DNA of 64,000 nt from assembly GCF_936928535.1 (NCBI RefSeq), contig NZ_CAKZHY010000058.1, positions 18,977-82,976 on the forward strand. Direction: 5' to 3'. This document shows positions 9,301-18,423 of this stretch, in pieces. The stretch comes from an uncultured Bradyrhizobium sp. GTDB lineage: Bacteria > Pseudomonadota > Alphaproteobacteria > Rhizobiales > Xanthobacteraceae. Position 1 is the first letter of the stretch. Each line of letters begins with the position of its first letter. The position numbers and the translations under genes are program-made. Below the pieces are notes generated by a model, which was not told the DNA's origin, searched no databases, and saw only the letters and a program-made list of their open reading frames with translations.

Positions 9301-9495
9301 TCGACCGGCGCCGGCTCGGAGATGCGCCGCGCCATGGGCGTTGCGGTGTTCTCCGGCATGATCGGCGTCACCGTGTTCGGCCTGTTCCTGACGCCGGTGT
9401 TCTATGTGCTGCTGCGGACCATCACCGGCATGAAGCCGCTGGTGCATCACGGCAGCGGCACCAACGCAGCGCCAGTCCATACTTCGAGCCACTAG
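6307..9495 (+). CDS. RND multidrug efflux permease (HAE1 family, AcrB/MexF type)
   Basis: A 1062-residue proton-driven efflux pump of the inner membrane. The start MNLSKFFIDRPIFAG is the canonical RND N-terminus; an in-frame ATG at 6271 lies in the repeat flank and is unlikely. The sequence has the first transmembrane helix, two large periplasmic loops, the GIVVDDAIVVVENVER segment of helix 4 with the paired proton-relay aspartates, and the second-half counterpart GLSAKNAILIVEFA. Length fits AcrB and MexF. It shares the ctag at 9492-9495 with the convergent TauE gene, where both stop codons overlap. Substrates are unknown; solvents, antibiotics or plant phenolics are typical. Confidence 0.95.
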   Translation: MNLSKFFIDRPIFAGVLSVLIFLAGLISLFAMPISEYPDVVPPSVLVRATYPGANPKVIAETVATPIEEQINGVEGMLYMSSQATTDGAMTLTVTFRLGTDPDKATQLVQNRVQQAEPRLPAVVRQLGIITKKSSPDLTMVVHLMSPNNRYDMTYLRNYAVLNVKDRLARIDGVGDVQLYGAGDYSMRVWVDPQKAAEHGLTASDIVKAIQAQNVEAAAGVVGSSPNVKGIDLQLSVNAEGRLANEEQFGDIVVKTGSKGEVVRLRDVARIELGASEYGLRSLLDNKQAVAIPIFQAPGSNALEISDHVRATMAEIKKNMPEGVSYQIVYDPTQFVRSSIEAVIHTLLEAIALVVLVVILFLQTWRASIIPLLAVPVSIVGTFAVMHVFGFSINALSLFGLVLAIGIVVDDAIVVVENVERNIEAGLSPRDATYQAMREVSGPIIAIAMVLIAVFVPLAFISGLTGQFYKQFALTIAISTVISAVNSLTLSPALSALLLKGHDEPKDRLTIILEKSLGWFFRRFNRAFTYSSSSYSGTVTKVISGKAAVMGLYVVLVGITAFLFQQVPSGFVPGQDKQYLVGFARLPDGATLDRTEEVIRKMSDIALTQPGVESSVAFPGLSISGFTNSSNAGIVFSTLKPFDERKGAALSGNAIAADLNKKYAGIQEAFIAMFPPPPVNGLGTIGGFKLQIEDRAGLGYEALNEATKAFMAAMQKAPEIAGVFSSFQVNVPQLFADIDRTKALQLGVPVTEVFNTLQIYLGSYYVNDFNKFGRTYSVYVQADAPFRARADDIRQLKVRSSSGDMVPLSALLTIRQSAGPERAIRYNGFLSSDINAAAAPGYSSGQAQEAATRIAAEVLPPGFAFEWTDLTYQEFIAGNSGLWVFPLAILLVFLVLAALYESLTLPLSIIMIVPMGLLAAMFGVWLSKGDNNVFTQIGLIVLVGLSAKNAILIVEFARELEFAGRTPIRAAIEASRLRLRPILMTSMAFIMGVLPLVLSTGAGSEMRRAMGVAVFSGMIGVTVFGLFLTPVFYVLLRTITGMKPLVHHGSGTNAAPVHTSSH

Positions 9496-10220
9496 ATCAG
9501 GGAAATCCCCGAGATCAGCAGCAGAACGAGCACGGTCTTGCGAAAGACCGTCTCGTTGACCCGGTGGAAGGCAATGACGCCTAACGCGGAGCCCGCGAAC
9601 AGCGCCGGCAGGCTGACGGCGAGATCGACGAAGACCTTTGACGACAGATCCTGATGTCCCAGCAGGAGCGCGATCGCAAAGACCTGCATCGCCGCAATGA
9701 ACGGCTGCACCAGACCGCGCTGCTCGCTTTTGGGCACCCCGCGCATGTCGCACCAGATCGTCGGGATCGCGCCAGGCATCGCGGTCAGGCCACCGACGAG
9801 CCCTCCTCCGAACCCGATCAGGGCAACCCAGTGCCGGCCGACCGCCTCGCCGGCCGTCACCAGTGTCGGTCGGAGCAGCATGTAGCCGGCATAGAGCGAC
9901 ACGACGACGCCAAAGCCGCGCCGGAGCAGATGAGTGTCGGTCGACTGCAACAGCGAGACGGCGATGGGAACGCCGATCAGTCCGCCCACGATCAACAGCA
10001 GGCTTCCCTCCCAGCGGATGTTGCGCCGGAGCGCCCACAGATTGGTTGCTTGCACGCCTATGCTGCACGCCATCATCAGCGGCACCGCCTCCAGCGGCTG
10101 GAACACGCGCAGCAGGACCGCGCCCGCCACCGCGGAGAATGCGAAGCCCGAGAGCCCCGAGACAAACGCGCCGGCGAACACGGCAACGCTGAGCAACAGC
10201 AGGGTCGCGATGTCAGGCAT
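9492..10220 (-). CDS. Sulfite exporter TauE/SafE family protein
   Basis: A 242-residue integral membrane protein with about eight hydrophobic segments. The family motif appears as GAFVSGLSGFAFSAVAGAVLL near the N-terminus and as GFGGGLVGGLTAMPGAIPTIW in the second half. Members export sulfite, sulfoacetate or other small organic anions. The ATG at 10218-10220 is preceded by a GGAGGG ribosome site, so the upstream 21-residue extension is rejected. Two small proteins lie just upstream on the same strand and may share its transcript. The transported anion is not known. Confidence 0.88.
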   Translation of the reverse strand: MPDIATLLLLSVAVFAGAFVSGLSGFAFSAVAGAVLLRVFQPLEAVPLMMACSIGVQATNLWALRRNIRWEGSLLLIVGGLIGVPIAVSLLQSTDTHLLRRGFGVVVSLYAGYMLLRPTLVTAGEAVGRHWVALIGFGGGLVGGLTAMPGAIPTIWCDMRGVPKSEQRGLVQPFIAAMQVFAIALLLGHQDLSSKVFVDLAVSLPALFAGSALGVIAFHRVNETVFRKTVLVLLLISGISLI

Positions 10221-10234
10221 GGTCCGCCCTCCGC

Positions 10235-10468
10235 TCAATCGTAGGGAATCTGGGATACGGGCGCAGCAGTGCCGTCCGCACACACCGCGGGCTCGCGCGG
10301 AAACGACATTTGCATCGCATGCGCGTGAGACCGCTCCAGCATCACGAGGCCGGCGAGTTGAAGGCTGACGAGCGCCGTGGTGAGAGCCAGCGCGACAATG
10401 TTGAGGTTACGCGTGCTCGAGATTGCGGCGACTGGCTGGACGCTCGTGCGCATCAGATCGGTGGGCAT
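10235..10468 (-). CDS. Small membrane protein, 77 aa, unknown function
   Basis: A short protein with one clear hydrophobic helix at about residues 22-44 (NLNIVALALTTALVSLQLAG), then a polar tail with a single Cys. GAGGAAG lies about 10 nt before the ATG at 10468. Its 5' end overlaps the previous small gene by 62 bp in another frame, and it ends 14 bp before the TauE start. No family is recognised. A membrane accessory to the neighbouring exporter is only a guess. Confidence 0.55.
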   Translation of the reverse strand: MPTDLMRTSVQPVAAISSTRNLNIVALALTTALVSLQLAGLVMLERSHAHAMQMSFPREPAVCADGTAAPVSQIPYD

Positions 10469-10664
10469 TTTCTGAAACTTCCTCTTCGCTGCCGACAGAA
10501 TCGATTTCGTTCAAAGGCAATGCTTCGGGCTGCGCTCCCAGGAGATGGCGATAGCGCCGCAACGCGCGCCGTGCCTCGATGGCACGCTGCTGATGTAGCG
10601 CTGCAAGCATGCGACCAGTGAGGCTGTGGAACATCCCGACCAGGCTCCGCAAATTTGTTCGCAT
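10407..10664 (-). CDS. Small hypothetical protein, 85 aa
   Basis: A strong AGGAGA ribosome site precedes the ATG at 10664. The first half is basic and helical (GRMLAALHQQRAIEARRAL) and looks like the short Arg-rich proteins common in Bradyrhizobium; the C-terminal half is acidic and polar. No signal peptide or membrane segment is visible. It is the first gene of a possible three-gene unit with the 77-aa protein and the TauE gene. Function is unknown. Confidence 0.6.
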   Translation of the reverse strand: MRTNLRSLVGMFHSLTGRMLAALHQQRAIEARRALRRYRHLLGAQPEALPLNEIDSVGSEEEVSENAHRSDAHERPASRRNLEHA

Positions 10665-10853
10665 GACAATCTCCTCTCAACCTGCAAGCGAGATTGACGG
10701 GATTTACGTCCGCGCGCTGTGAGTTGCTTCACACGAAGCTCGAACGCGACGAACAAGAAATCGTGTGCGTTCTGGGTAGGAGAGAACGCAGCACATCGCG
10801 TCACCCAAACGAATGACGTGCAGTAATATTATGATGATGAATTTGCAGGCGGC

Positions 10854-10875
10854 GCGCTGATGCTTTCGTCAGCGC
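10854..10875 (-). terminator. Possible terminator hairpin after the LuxR gene
   Basis: GCGCTGA at 10854-10860 pairs with TCAGCGC at 10869-10875, 9 nt past the stop of the LuxR-type gene. No T-run follows on the minus strand, so termination by it alone is uncertain. The remaining gap 10665-10853 contains no convincing gene and probably holds the promoter of the small-protein/TauE unit. Confidence 0.35.
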
Positions 10876-10884
10876 TTTGATGCG

Positions 10885-12006
10885 TCAATGGACGAGCGGA
10901 TTGGAAAATCCAGCTGCGAGCTTGACGAGCTCGGCCTGGCGGCTCACGCCCGTCTTGGCGAACACGCGATGCAGATGCGTCTTCACCGTCGTCTCGGCGA
11001 TGCCGAGCGCGGCGGCCGTCTCGGGCACGCCACCAACCTCGATGATGCACTGAAGAACCCTGAGTTCCGCAGGCGTCAGTCCGAACGTCCGATCGATCAG
11101 CCCGGTACAGGCGCGCGCATCGAGCTGCGCCTTCCAGACGAACAGGGCTCCGATAGCGCCACCGGCGCGCCCTGCGATCCCCTCCCGTAGCAGCGAGGGT
11201 AGCGCGATCACGTGAGCGATGTGGTGGGATCCGTCACTCGCGGTCAGCTGGATGCTTCGGCCCGCAGCCGCCGCCGCGACCACCTCCGCTTCGTCACGGA
11301 AGACGTTGCGCAGCGCTGCGTTCGCGTCAGGCGTTCTCGCCAGCAACCGGCCGTTGACGGATCGCAGGACGTCGTCAGTCTTCAGGATGGCAACGGCCGC
11401 CGGATTGCTGTGGACGATGTTGCAGGCAGCATCGAGCAGGATCACACCGGCACTCAGGCGATCCACGACGTCGGCAAGCGCCATTGCCCTCTGTTGCTTC
11501 TGCTCGATCGCCCGGTTGATCATCAAGGCGCGGCTTGCATGCGGAACCACGAGTTGCATGCGCGCCCGCATCTTCGCATCCAGCATCTCGCGGCCGGGAA
11601 TCACCGTCAGCAGGATCGGACACGACGAATTTGCCTGGTCCAGCACCACATTCGCGACGTCGGCAGATCCCTGGGGGCGCAGCCATTCCTGATAGAAGCG
11701 GCCGCGGCGGTATTCGTCGAAATTGACGAGATCGGGGATGTTGCGCACCTCGCCGTAGCGGGGCAGCCTCGCGAGCGGGTCGTGCTGGGCGTACTCATCG
11801 GCATAGAGCTGAATAAAGTGCGGATCGACCCCGCAATAGTAGTGCGTCGCCCCTGACTTGCTGACCTTGTCCTTTGAAATCAGGCCGCAGGCTCGGCTGC
11901 CGAAGAATCCGTTGAGCATGACGACGACATCGGACCACAATCCAGGATTGAGCCCGGCGTCGTAGATGCTCTCGATCAACTCCTGATGTTTGATAGCCAG
12001 TTGCAT
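10885..12006 (-). CDS. LuxR-type HTH transcriptional regulator, paralog 1
   Basis: A 373-residue protein with a C-terminal LuxR/FixJ DNA-binding domain: LTPAELRVLQCIIEVGG, then GIAETTVKTHLHRVFAKTG. The N-terminal half has the segments IYDAGLNPGLWSDVV, YYCGVDPHFIQLY and RFYQEWLRPQG, which recur in the genes at 12133 and 18424. There is no recognisable autoinducer-binding domain or phospho-acceptor receiver domain. The ATG at 12004-12006 was chosen; a TTG at 12018 lies in a direct repeat. It is probably a sensor-type activator of an undefined signal. Its closeness to paralog 2 and to the autotransporter suggests a common origin and perhaps control of that surface protein. Confidence 0.87.
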   Translation of the reverse strand: MQLAIKHQELIESIYDAGLNPGLWSDVVVMLNGFFGSRACGLISKDKVSKSGATHYYCGVDPHFIQLYADEYAQHDPLARLPRYGEVRNIPDLVNFDEYRRGRFYQEWLRPQGSADVANVVLDQANSSCPILLTVIPGREMLDAKMRARMQLVVPHASRALMINRAIEQKQQRAMALADVVDRLSAGVILLDAACNIVHSNPAAVAILKTDDVLRSVNGRLLARTPDANAALRNVFRDEAEVVAAAAAGRSIQLTASDGSHHIAHVIALPSLLREGIAGRAGGAIGALFVWKAQLDARACTGLIDRTFGLTPAELRVLQCIIEVGGVPETAAALGIAETTVKTHLHRVFAKTGVSRQAELVKLAAGFSNPLVH

Positions 12007-12015
12007 GAAAAGGGC

Positions 12016-12042
12016 CAAGTGTCAGGCGAGCAAGTGTCAGGC
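12016..12042. repeat. Tandem 12-bp direct repeat upstream of LuxR paralog 1
   Basis: CAAGTGTCAGGC occurs at 12016-12027 and again at 12031-12042, spaced 15 bp apart and immediately upstream of the start codon. It could be a regulator-binding repeat or a slippage-prone tract. The rest of the gap up to 12132 shows nothing clear. Confidence 0.5.
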
Positions 12043-12132
12043 AGGCGGATTTGTGGCGTTGGTGCCGGCGGCGTTTCTATGGAGTCGGCCGCGAGGGCAT
12101 TTGGTTCAAACCTTCCGACGCCGATTGGCCAA

Positions 12133-13248
12133 TTAGTTGGCAAGCGGATTGGAGAAGCCGGCCGCGAGCTTGACGAGGTCGGCCTGACGCGAGGTGCCGG
12201 TCTTGGCGAACACGCGGTGCAGATGGGTCTTCACCGTCGTCTCGGCAATTCCCAGCGCGATGGACGTTTCCGGCACGCCACCGACCTCGACGATCGACAG
12301 GAACACCCGCAGTTCGGTCGGCGTCAGGTCGAAGGTCCGCGCAATCAGCTCGCCGTAGCAATCCCCGAGCGTGACCTTGCGCAGGAGGAGCGCGCCGACG
12401 GCATCGGACGACCGCTCGCTGCGGTTCCGCAGCACTGATGACAGCGGCAGGAGATGCGCGACGTAGCGTTCGCCTGTGGGCGAAAGCAAGGGGATCGCTT
12501 GTGCTCCTGCGGCGAGCGAGACCGCATCTGCGCGGGCCGCAAAGGCGTCGCGCAGCGCCTGATTGGCTTCCGCACCACTGATCATCAGCTGGCCTGCAAC
12601 GATGCGAACCACCTCGTCGGCCGCGGCCAGCGCACGTCCGCTGGCATTGGCGTGCACGACATGGCAGCTGGAATCCAACAGGAAGATGCCGGACGACAGA
12701 TTATCCAGGACATCCGCGAGCGCCGTGGCCAAGGTTAGTTGCGCGCCGATGGCGCGGTTGACGAGCAGCGCGCGGCCGGCATGCGGCACGATCAGCGACA
12801 TCCGGTGCCTCATGCCGGCATCGACCATGCGACGCCCCGAGAGCACCGTCATCATCACCGGGCAGCTTGCGTTCGACTTCTCGAGCACGACATTGGCGGC
12901 ATCGCTGCAGCCCTGCGGCCGCATCCATTCCTGATAGAAGCGGCCGCGGCGATATTCGTCGAAATTGACGAGATCGGGGATGCTGACGATCTCGCCGTGC
13001 GGCGGCAGGATCGTCAGCGGATCGAACCTGGAATGGGTTTCCGAATAGAGCCGGATGTAGTGCGGATCGGCCCCGCAATAATAATGCGTGACGCCGAACT
13101 TGCTGATCGAATCCTTGGAGAACAGCCCGCAGGCCTGGCCGCCGACGAAATCGCGGATGCCCACGACGACGTCGTTCCACAAGGTGGGATCGAGACCGGC
13201 ATCGTAGATCTGTTCGACCAGATCGGGCAGCTTCCGCGCTCTCGGCAT
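12133..13248 (-). CDS. LuxR-type HTH transcriptional regulator, paralog 2
   Basis: A 371-residue close paralog of the gene at 10885, with the same order of segments: IYDAGLDPTLWNDVV, YYCGADPHYIRLY, RFYQEWMRPQG, then the C-terminal HTH (LTPTELRVFLSIVEVGG, GIAETTVKTHLHRVFAKTG). The C-terminal ends of the two proteins (KLAAGFSNPL) are nearly identical, which points to a tandem duplication. The ATG at 13246-13248 (MPRARKLPDL) was chosen over upstream frames that lack family similarity. It is separated from the convergent-sense autotransporter end by about 150 bp. The signal sensed is unknown. Confidence 0.87.
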   Translation of the reverse strand: MPRARKLPDLVEQIYDAGLDPTLWNDVVVGIRDFVGGQACGLFSKDSISKFGVTHYYCGADPHYIRLYSETHSRFDPLTILPPHGEIVSIPDLVNFDEYRRGRFYQEWMRPQGCSDAANVVLEKSNASCPVMMTVLSGRRMVDAGMRHRMSLIVPHAGRALLVNRAIGAQLTLATALADVLDNLSSGIFLLDSSCHVVHANASGRALAAADEVVRIVAGQLMISGAEANQALRDAFAARADAVSLAAGAQAIPLLSPTGERYVAHLLPLSSVLRNRSERSSDAVGALLLRKVTLGDCYGELIARTFDLTPTELRVFLSIVEVGGVPETSIALGIAETTVKTHLHRVFAKTGTSRQADLVKLAAGFSNPLAN

Positions 13249-13395
13249 GGCCTTGAATGGTTTGGGATGAACAATGCACGAAACCGTAACACATCGGGTG
13301 CACGGCCTCATCCTCCGATCGGAGGATGGGCGCCGGCCGGGCGGATGGAGCCCGGCCGGCGGCGTCGCGTTCAGGCCGCCAGGGCTGATGCCGGC

Positions 13396-16300
13396 TCAGA
13401 ACGCGACGCGGACGCCCCCTTTCGCGGTTCCAATGCGGCTCTGGTCGGACATCATCACGCCCTCGACCGCGCCGAACACCGAGACATTGCTCGTGGTGCG
13501 ATAGTCGAGGCCGATGCCCGCGACGGCGCCGACCGTGCTGCGGCTGCCCGGCGTGACGAAGGACAGGTTCTGCCCGAGGAGCACCGTGTTGATGCCGGTG
13601 TCGCCGACGCGCTGGAGCGCAATGACGCCGCCATGGACATTGGTCTTGAGCTCGCCGCCATCGAAGCGGGTCACCCGGGAGAGATCAAGCTCGCCGCGTT
13701 CCTCCAGATCCTGAAGCGTGCGGCTGCCGACCGACAAGCCCTGCGCCGATCCGGTCTCGCTGTAGCCGTTGAACTGACCCGCGACGTAGCGCAGCCGCGC
13801 CGTCGGCGTCAGCAAGTAGCCGTTGCCGATGTCGAGCCTGTAGCCGTAGGCGATCTCGGGGCTGATGTACCAGCCGCTGTAATTTGCCGTCGCCGTCTCC
13901 ATGCCGCCGAGTGCCGCGTTGTTCAGCACCAGCCGCCGCGATTTGTTGTCGGCATTGCCGCCCTGGAGCGTGAAGTCGAAGAACTGCGCAGCCCATTCGA
14001 ACCGGCTGTAGGCGCCGGCGAAGACGTAGACGGTGTCGACCGACTGCGAGTTGAGATCGACCGAGAGGCCGCCCTGCCCGCCGCCGAGGAAGGCGCCGAC
14101 CAGCCAGTTCGGCTGCACCTTGCGGTCGATGCCGATGGCGCCGCCCCACGCCGTCGAAGTTGCGCGCAGGGTCGAGGCCGTCTCGTCCTGAATGCGCTGG
14201 CCGCCAAAGCTGTTGACCCACACTGTGATCGGCGCCGGATCGGTCCAGAGACTCTTCGGTGCCTTGGTGAAGGGACCGGCCTGCGCGCTCTCCGGCGCGT
14301 AGGCCATCGCCATCATGTTGCTGCCGGCAGCGCCGCCCCCGTTCAGCCGCCCCTGCACCAGCGAGGACACTCCGCCCGTGAAATCCATCAGCGTGCGATC
14401 GGTCTGTGCCAGCGCCGTCGGATCGAGGGTCGCGAGGGTTGTGCCTGAGATGACCGACGGGCCGCTGAAACTGCCGCTGGAAAGGTTGGCATTGATGGTG
14501 CCGTTGAAGTTCACGAAGGTCGGCAACGCGATGGTCGTCAGGGACGACACCCTGCTGCTGGGCGCCACCAAGTTCACGTTGACGACATCATTGCCGAAGC
14601 CGAAATCCACCACGCCGTTGATCTTCGAGCCCGGAAGCAAGGTCAGCGTATCGGCCGCACTCGTCAGCTTGATCGCTGTCCCGCCTGTCCCGGTAATGGT
14701 TCCGGCATTGACGATATCAGCGGCGCCGGATGATTTGATTCCGACATTGCCGCTGATGGTGCCGGTATTGGTCACGCTGCTCGTCGTGTTTGTCGCGATG
14801 GCGAACGGGCCGCCCGTGATGGTACCGGCATTGACGATCACGGCGGCGCCTTGCGCGAATACACCTTCGATCGTGCCGGCAATGGTCCCGCTCGCTGTGT
14901 TCGTCAGATTGAGAGCGCCCCCGGTCAGGATGCCATTTTTTGCCGTGATGGACCCGGAGTTGACGATATCCGCTTGCCCGCTGGAGAAGACGCCATTTGC
15001 GCCGCCAGTCCCGCTGATGGTGCCTGAGTTCTGCAGGGCCACCGCCGTGACGGCTTGAACCACATTCTCGCCCACCGCGCGAAGCGTGCCTGAGTTGGTG
15101 ACGTTTGCGGTCAGGGCATCAACGGCCGCGCCAACGGCCGTCGATTCAACAATGCCGGAATTATTGATCGTGACCAAATTGGCGCTTATGCCGAACTGAC
15201 CGGCGGAAATCAGCCCTCCTGCTACGTTCGAGACGGTCGCGCTGTTGCCGGCGCGGACTGCCGTTCCGCCGATCGATCCGCCCTTGATCGTGCCGGCATT
15301 GGCGGTGTTGGCGTCCGTCACCGAGGAAATAGCAATCGAGTTGGCGTTCGCGCTCTGAATCGTGCCACCGGGATTGTTGGTCACGGAAACCGCGCCCGCT
15401 ACCGACAGGATGGCGTTACCCTCGCCTGCGATGAGCCCCGTGTTGGCGGTGACATTCACCGTGCTGGCACGGATGCCGACACCGCCTGCGGCCGATGCCG
15501 TGATCCTTCCAGCATTCGAGACAGTCGCCGTTGTCGCATTGATGGCGGTCCCGCCGGCGTCGGACGCCGATATCGTGCCGACTGCACCGTTGGTGATCGT
15601 CGCGATGTTGGCGGCAATGCCGTTGCGTCCTCCGGAAATCAGGGACGAATTGCTGGACACGACAACTGTCGCGGCTTCGATGCCAACGCTGCCGGCACCA
15701 AGCCCCCTGATGTCGCCGGCATTGATCACCGTGGCGGTGCCGACGGCCCGAAGAGCAACGCCATTCGCTGCGTTCGCCAGGATCTGGCCGGTGCTGTTGT
15801 TGATTGTCGCGTCAGCTCCGGCACTGATACCGATGATATCGCCCCGGATCGTTGAAATGTTGGCGGTCAGCGTCACGGCGCCACCGGCGTTGATGCCGAT
15901 ACCGGCAGCGCTAACTGCCGAGATCGTCCCGCGGTTGTCGATCGAGGCGTTGCCGCTCGCGCTGACCGCGACGCCATTTGCTCCGGTCGCCGTGATGATC
16001 CCGCTGTTGGCGACAGTGGCATCCGCCGTCGCGGAAAGGCCGAACCGGACGCCCGTGATCGTGCCGGTATTCGCAGTCACATTCAACGTGGTTGCATTGA
16101 TACCGATCGAGTCCGTACCAATCCCGGTGATCATGCCGGAATTGCTCACGGTGACCGTAATCGCGTCAATGCCGTGACCTTGCAGCGCGCTTGTAATCGT
16201 TCCCGCATTGTCGAGAGTGAGCGTCGATGCCGTAATGCCATTAAATCCCGAGATCGTTGCTCCGCTGGCATTGGTGACTGTCACGTCGCCGGCCCTGAGG

Positions 16301-16632
16301 CCGGCCGCATTGGGTCCGTCGATTGTGCCAAGATTGGTTAGAATGCCGCAGGAGCCGGTCTCAATGCCGAAGGAGGGTCCGTGGACGGTCGCTCCCGCTT
16401 GGACCTGATAGGTGTTATTGTTGTCGTTGGGGGTACCGTAGCCGGTCACGCCGCCTTGCTGTGTGTCGACGTTTCCCGAGCAGACGATGGTTGCGTTGTT
16501 CACCGGCGCGACCGGCGTGCAGGCCGCCTCTGCCCTATCAACCGCCAGCAGCGGCGCCAGCAGGAGCGCCGAAGCAGGGATCCGCAGCAGGCGGCGGCTG
16601 ACGGTTGCGCGAAGGCTTCGTTTCATCTTCAT
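13396..16632 (-). CDS. Autotransporter (type Va) with long beta-helix passenger
   Basis: A 1078-residue surface protein. A basic signal peptide ([20 protein letters not shown], cleavage after about residue 36) leads into a passenger built of some thirty imperfect repeats of about 20-25 residues with the pattern V-x-N-x-G-T-I-x-G, the hallmark of a right-handed beta-helix. The last 270 residues form the autotransporter barrel, ending in the terminal phenylalanine of VRVAF. No protease or lipase triad is visible, so adhesion or biofilm roles fit best. Start codons at 16632 and 16626 are both possible. Regulator genes lie on both sides. The upstream gap 16633-16845 shows no gene. Confidence 0.9.
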   Translation of the reverse strand: MKMKRSLRATVSRRLLRIPASALLLAPLLAVDRAEAACTPVAPVNNATIVCSGNVDTQQGGVTGYGTPNDNNNTYQVQAGATVHGPSFGIETGSCGILTNLGTIDGPNAAGLRAGDVTVTNASGATISGFNGITASTLTLDNAGTITSALQGHGIDAITVTVSNSGMITGIGTDSIGINATTLNVTANTGTITGVRFGLSATADATVANSGIITATGANGVAVSASGNASIDNRGTISAVSAAGIGINAGGAVTLTANISTIRGDIIGISAGADATINNSTGQILANAANGVALRAVGTATVINAGDIRGLGAGSVGIEAATVVVSSNSSLISGGRNGIAANIATITNGAVGTISASDAGGTAINATTATVSNAGRITASAAGGVGIRASTVNVTANTGLIAGEGNAILSVAGAVSVTNNPGGTIQSANANSIAISSVTDANTANAGTIKGGSIGGTAVRAGNSATVSNVAGGLISAGQFGISANLVTINNSGIVESTAVGAAVDALTANVTNSGTLRAVGENVVQAVTAVALQNSGTISGTGGANGVFSSGQADIVNSGSITAKNGILTGGALNLTNTASGTIAGTIEGVFAQGAAVIVNAGTITGGPFAIATNTTSSVTNTGTISGNVGIKSSGAADIVNAGTITGTGGTAIKLTSAADTLTLLPGSKINGVVDFGFGNDVVNVNLVAPSSRVSSLTTIALPTFVNFNGTINANLSSGSFSGPSVISGTTLATLDPTALAQTDRTLMDFTGGVSSLVQGRLNGGGAAGSNMMAMAYAPESAQAGPFTKAPKSLWTDPAPITVWVNSFGGQRIQDETASTLRATSTAWGGAIGIDRKVQPNWLVGAFLGGGQGGLSVDLNSQSVDTVYVFAGAYSRFEWAAQFFDFTLQGGNADNKSRRLVLNNAALGGMETATANYSGWYISPEIAYGYRLDIGNGYLLTPTARLRYVAGQFNGYSETGSAQGLSVGSRTLQDLEERGELDLSRVTRFDGGELKTNVHGGVIALQRVGDTGINTVLLGQNLSFVTPGSRSTVGAVAGIGLDYRTTSNVSVFGAVEGVMMSDQSRIGTAKGGVRVAF

Positions 16633-16845
16633 TCCCCAGGCGACGCCTTCCGCCCACCGGGCATGCAGGCTTGTCGCTTCGGCCTCCTCCGATCGAACGA
16701 GGCCGACGTTGCACAACGTGAATCGTTGATCGCCAAGGTAGAAAGACGGATGTTATCCGACTTGGACTGATACGACCGGATCGCGGCTCAGAACGAACTG
16801 AGGCGGTTTCAACCACCACTGGTGCAGAGTTGCGACACTGCCCGC

Positions 16846-17094
16846 TCAGGCCTGGTCCCAACCGGCCTTCTCGGCACTCTCGGCCCAGACCGCGGCGCGA
16901 TAGATCTCGCGCCCATTGCCGTCCCTGACCCGGATCCAGGCATCGCGATCGCGCAGATCATCGCGCCAGACGAACAGGTGCCGCGCCATCTCGTCGGCGA
17001 CCACGAATGTCGCTTTGGCATGCTCGAACACCATGCCGCCCGGATCGATCTTCACGACATTGCCGACCAGAAGGTCGAAGAAGAAACGGCGCAT
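16846..17094 (-). CDS. DUF6894 family protein, 82 aa
   Basis: The start MRRFFFDLLVG is typical of DUF6894, a family of small proteins of unknown function with many copies in Bradyrhizobium and relatives. Conserved-looking features include an FVVADEMARHLF segment in the middle and the W-I-RVRD-NG-E-I-YRA pattern in the C-terminal half. No signal peptide or membrane helix is present. It stands alone between the autotransporter and the AraC gene. These proteins are often linked with stress responses, but no function is established for this one. Confidence 0.75.
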   Translation of the reverse strand: MRRFFFDLLVGNVVKIDPGGMVFEHAKATFVVADEMARHLFVWRDDLRDRDAWIRVRDGNGREIYRAAVWAESAEKAGWDQA

Positions 17095-17229
17095 TCAACA
17101 CTCCAACGACCCGCGCCGCGCGCAACCACGCCGTCCCTGGTGTTGATCATGATTTCACGATCAAGGATCACGTGAAAAATTCCCTGCTCGGCTCAAAAAG
17201 GCGGGCCGCTCACACTCGCAGGGACGCGA

Positions 17230-18201
17230 TTACTCCGCCGTACCGCTCCTGACGTCGCTCGGCGTGGCGCCATAGGTCCGCCGGAAACAGCGGTTGAAAT
17301 AAGAGAGATCACCGAAGCCGACGTCGTAGGCGATCGAGCTCACCGGACGTTCGGAAAATTCCGGTTCCCGCAGCATGCGATGGGCGCGCTTCAGGCGTTG
17401 CTCGATCAGGAAGGACGAAAACGTCCTGCCGTCGGCCTCGAACAGGCGCTGGAGATATCGCGGTGTGACGCCGAGCTCCTGCGCAACACCGACAACCGAC
17501 AGATCCTGTCGCCAGCAATTGTTGACGATCAGGAATTTTGCCTTGCGCAAGCGGGCGGCCTTCGCACCGCGCCGTCCTATCACCTCCCTGACGTCGTCAG
17601 CGGCGCCGAGCACGAGCGCGAGCAGATCATGCAAGTGCTCGACGCCAACCTGTCGTAGTGCCGCGGTCGCAAGCGCATTCTCACGCACGAGCGACGTTGC
17701 GTAATCGACCAGCACCCTGATCTCGGTCTGGCGGTCCCGGATGATGCGCATGACCGCATCGTCGACGTCCATGATCATCGGCACGAGAACCCGTCGCGGC
17801 ACGCGCAGCGAAACGCAGTCGCCGGTCACGAATCGTTCGATGGTCGAGGCATCCTCGGCGCTGGCCAGCACGGCTTCTCCGGGGCCGACCAGCAATTCCC
17901 GTCCTCGCGCCGTGATGCCGATGGTTCCTGATCGATTGCAGATCAGCGCAAGACTGTCGTCACCGTCGACGACGAGTTGCTTGGGGCGGACGACCCGGGC
18001 GCCGAACAGCGTACCGAGCAGCAGTTGCAGGTCCGGCAGCGAATGGGACGTGAGGTCAGCCACGATGGACTCACCGTCGCGAACGTCAAGCTCGGCCTTG
18101 ACGCCGTGACAGTAGAAATCGCGTAGCATCGCCACGCGCTTGCTTTCGGGAATGTCGCTTGTCGAAACATTCGCAATGGACAGATCATCCTTGCCGCTCA
18201 C
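17230..18201 (-). CDS. AraC family transcriptional regulator
   Basis: A 323-residue regulator with an N-terminal AraC-binding-like domain and a C-terminal double HTH: VVGVAQELGVTPRYLQRLF and then VSSIAYDVGFGDLSYFNRCFRRTYGATPSDVR. The start is a GTG at 18199-18201, placed by a strong GGAGG ribosome site about 6 nt upstream; a longer frame to 18255 lacks one. No obvious target operon is adjacent on either side; the nearest genes are another LuxR-type regulator and DUF6894. It probably activates genes in response to a small molecule that cannot be named. Confidence 0.9.
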   Translation of the reverse strand: MSGKDDLSIANVSTSDIPESKRVAMLRDFYCHGVKAELDVRDGESIVADLTSHSLPDLQLLLGTLFGARVVRPKQLVVDGDDSLALICNRSGTIGITARGRELLVGPGEAVLASAEDASTIERFVTGDCVSLRVPRRVLVPMIMDVDDAVMRIIRDRQTEIRVLVDYATSLVRENALATAALRQVGVEHLHDLLALVLGAADDVREVIGRRGAKAARLRKAKFLIVNNCWRQDLSVVGVAQELGVTPRYLQRLFEADGRTFSSFLIEQRLKRAHRMLREPEFSERPVSSIAYDVGFGDLSYFNRCFRRTYGATPSDVRSGTAE

Positions 18202-18423
18202 TGTAATCCTCCAATCGACGAGCAGGCCCGGCCACGCGCTGTTGTTTTCCCGCACTGGGTTCCGCGCATTGTCGTGGTGGCGCGCATAGCCTCTCTCAGG
18301 TCCAGAAAACGCCTATACGAAAGTCTCAAATGACAGGCGTCATACGTTCGGAGGACGAATGCAGCCTGGCCTTCACAATGGATTGAGATCGCGCAAAATA
18401 CGCCGCTGACAATATGAATTGGA

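Noticed and set aside
13396..16632. CRISPR-like or tandem DNA repeat array inside the autotransporter gene
   Set aside because: The repeats are at protein level (beta-helix turns) and diverge at DNA level, without constant spacers.
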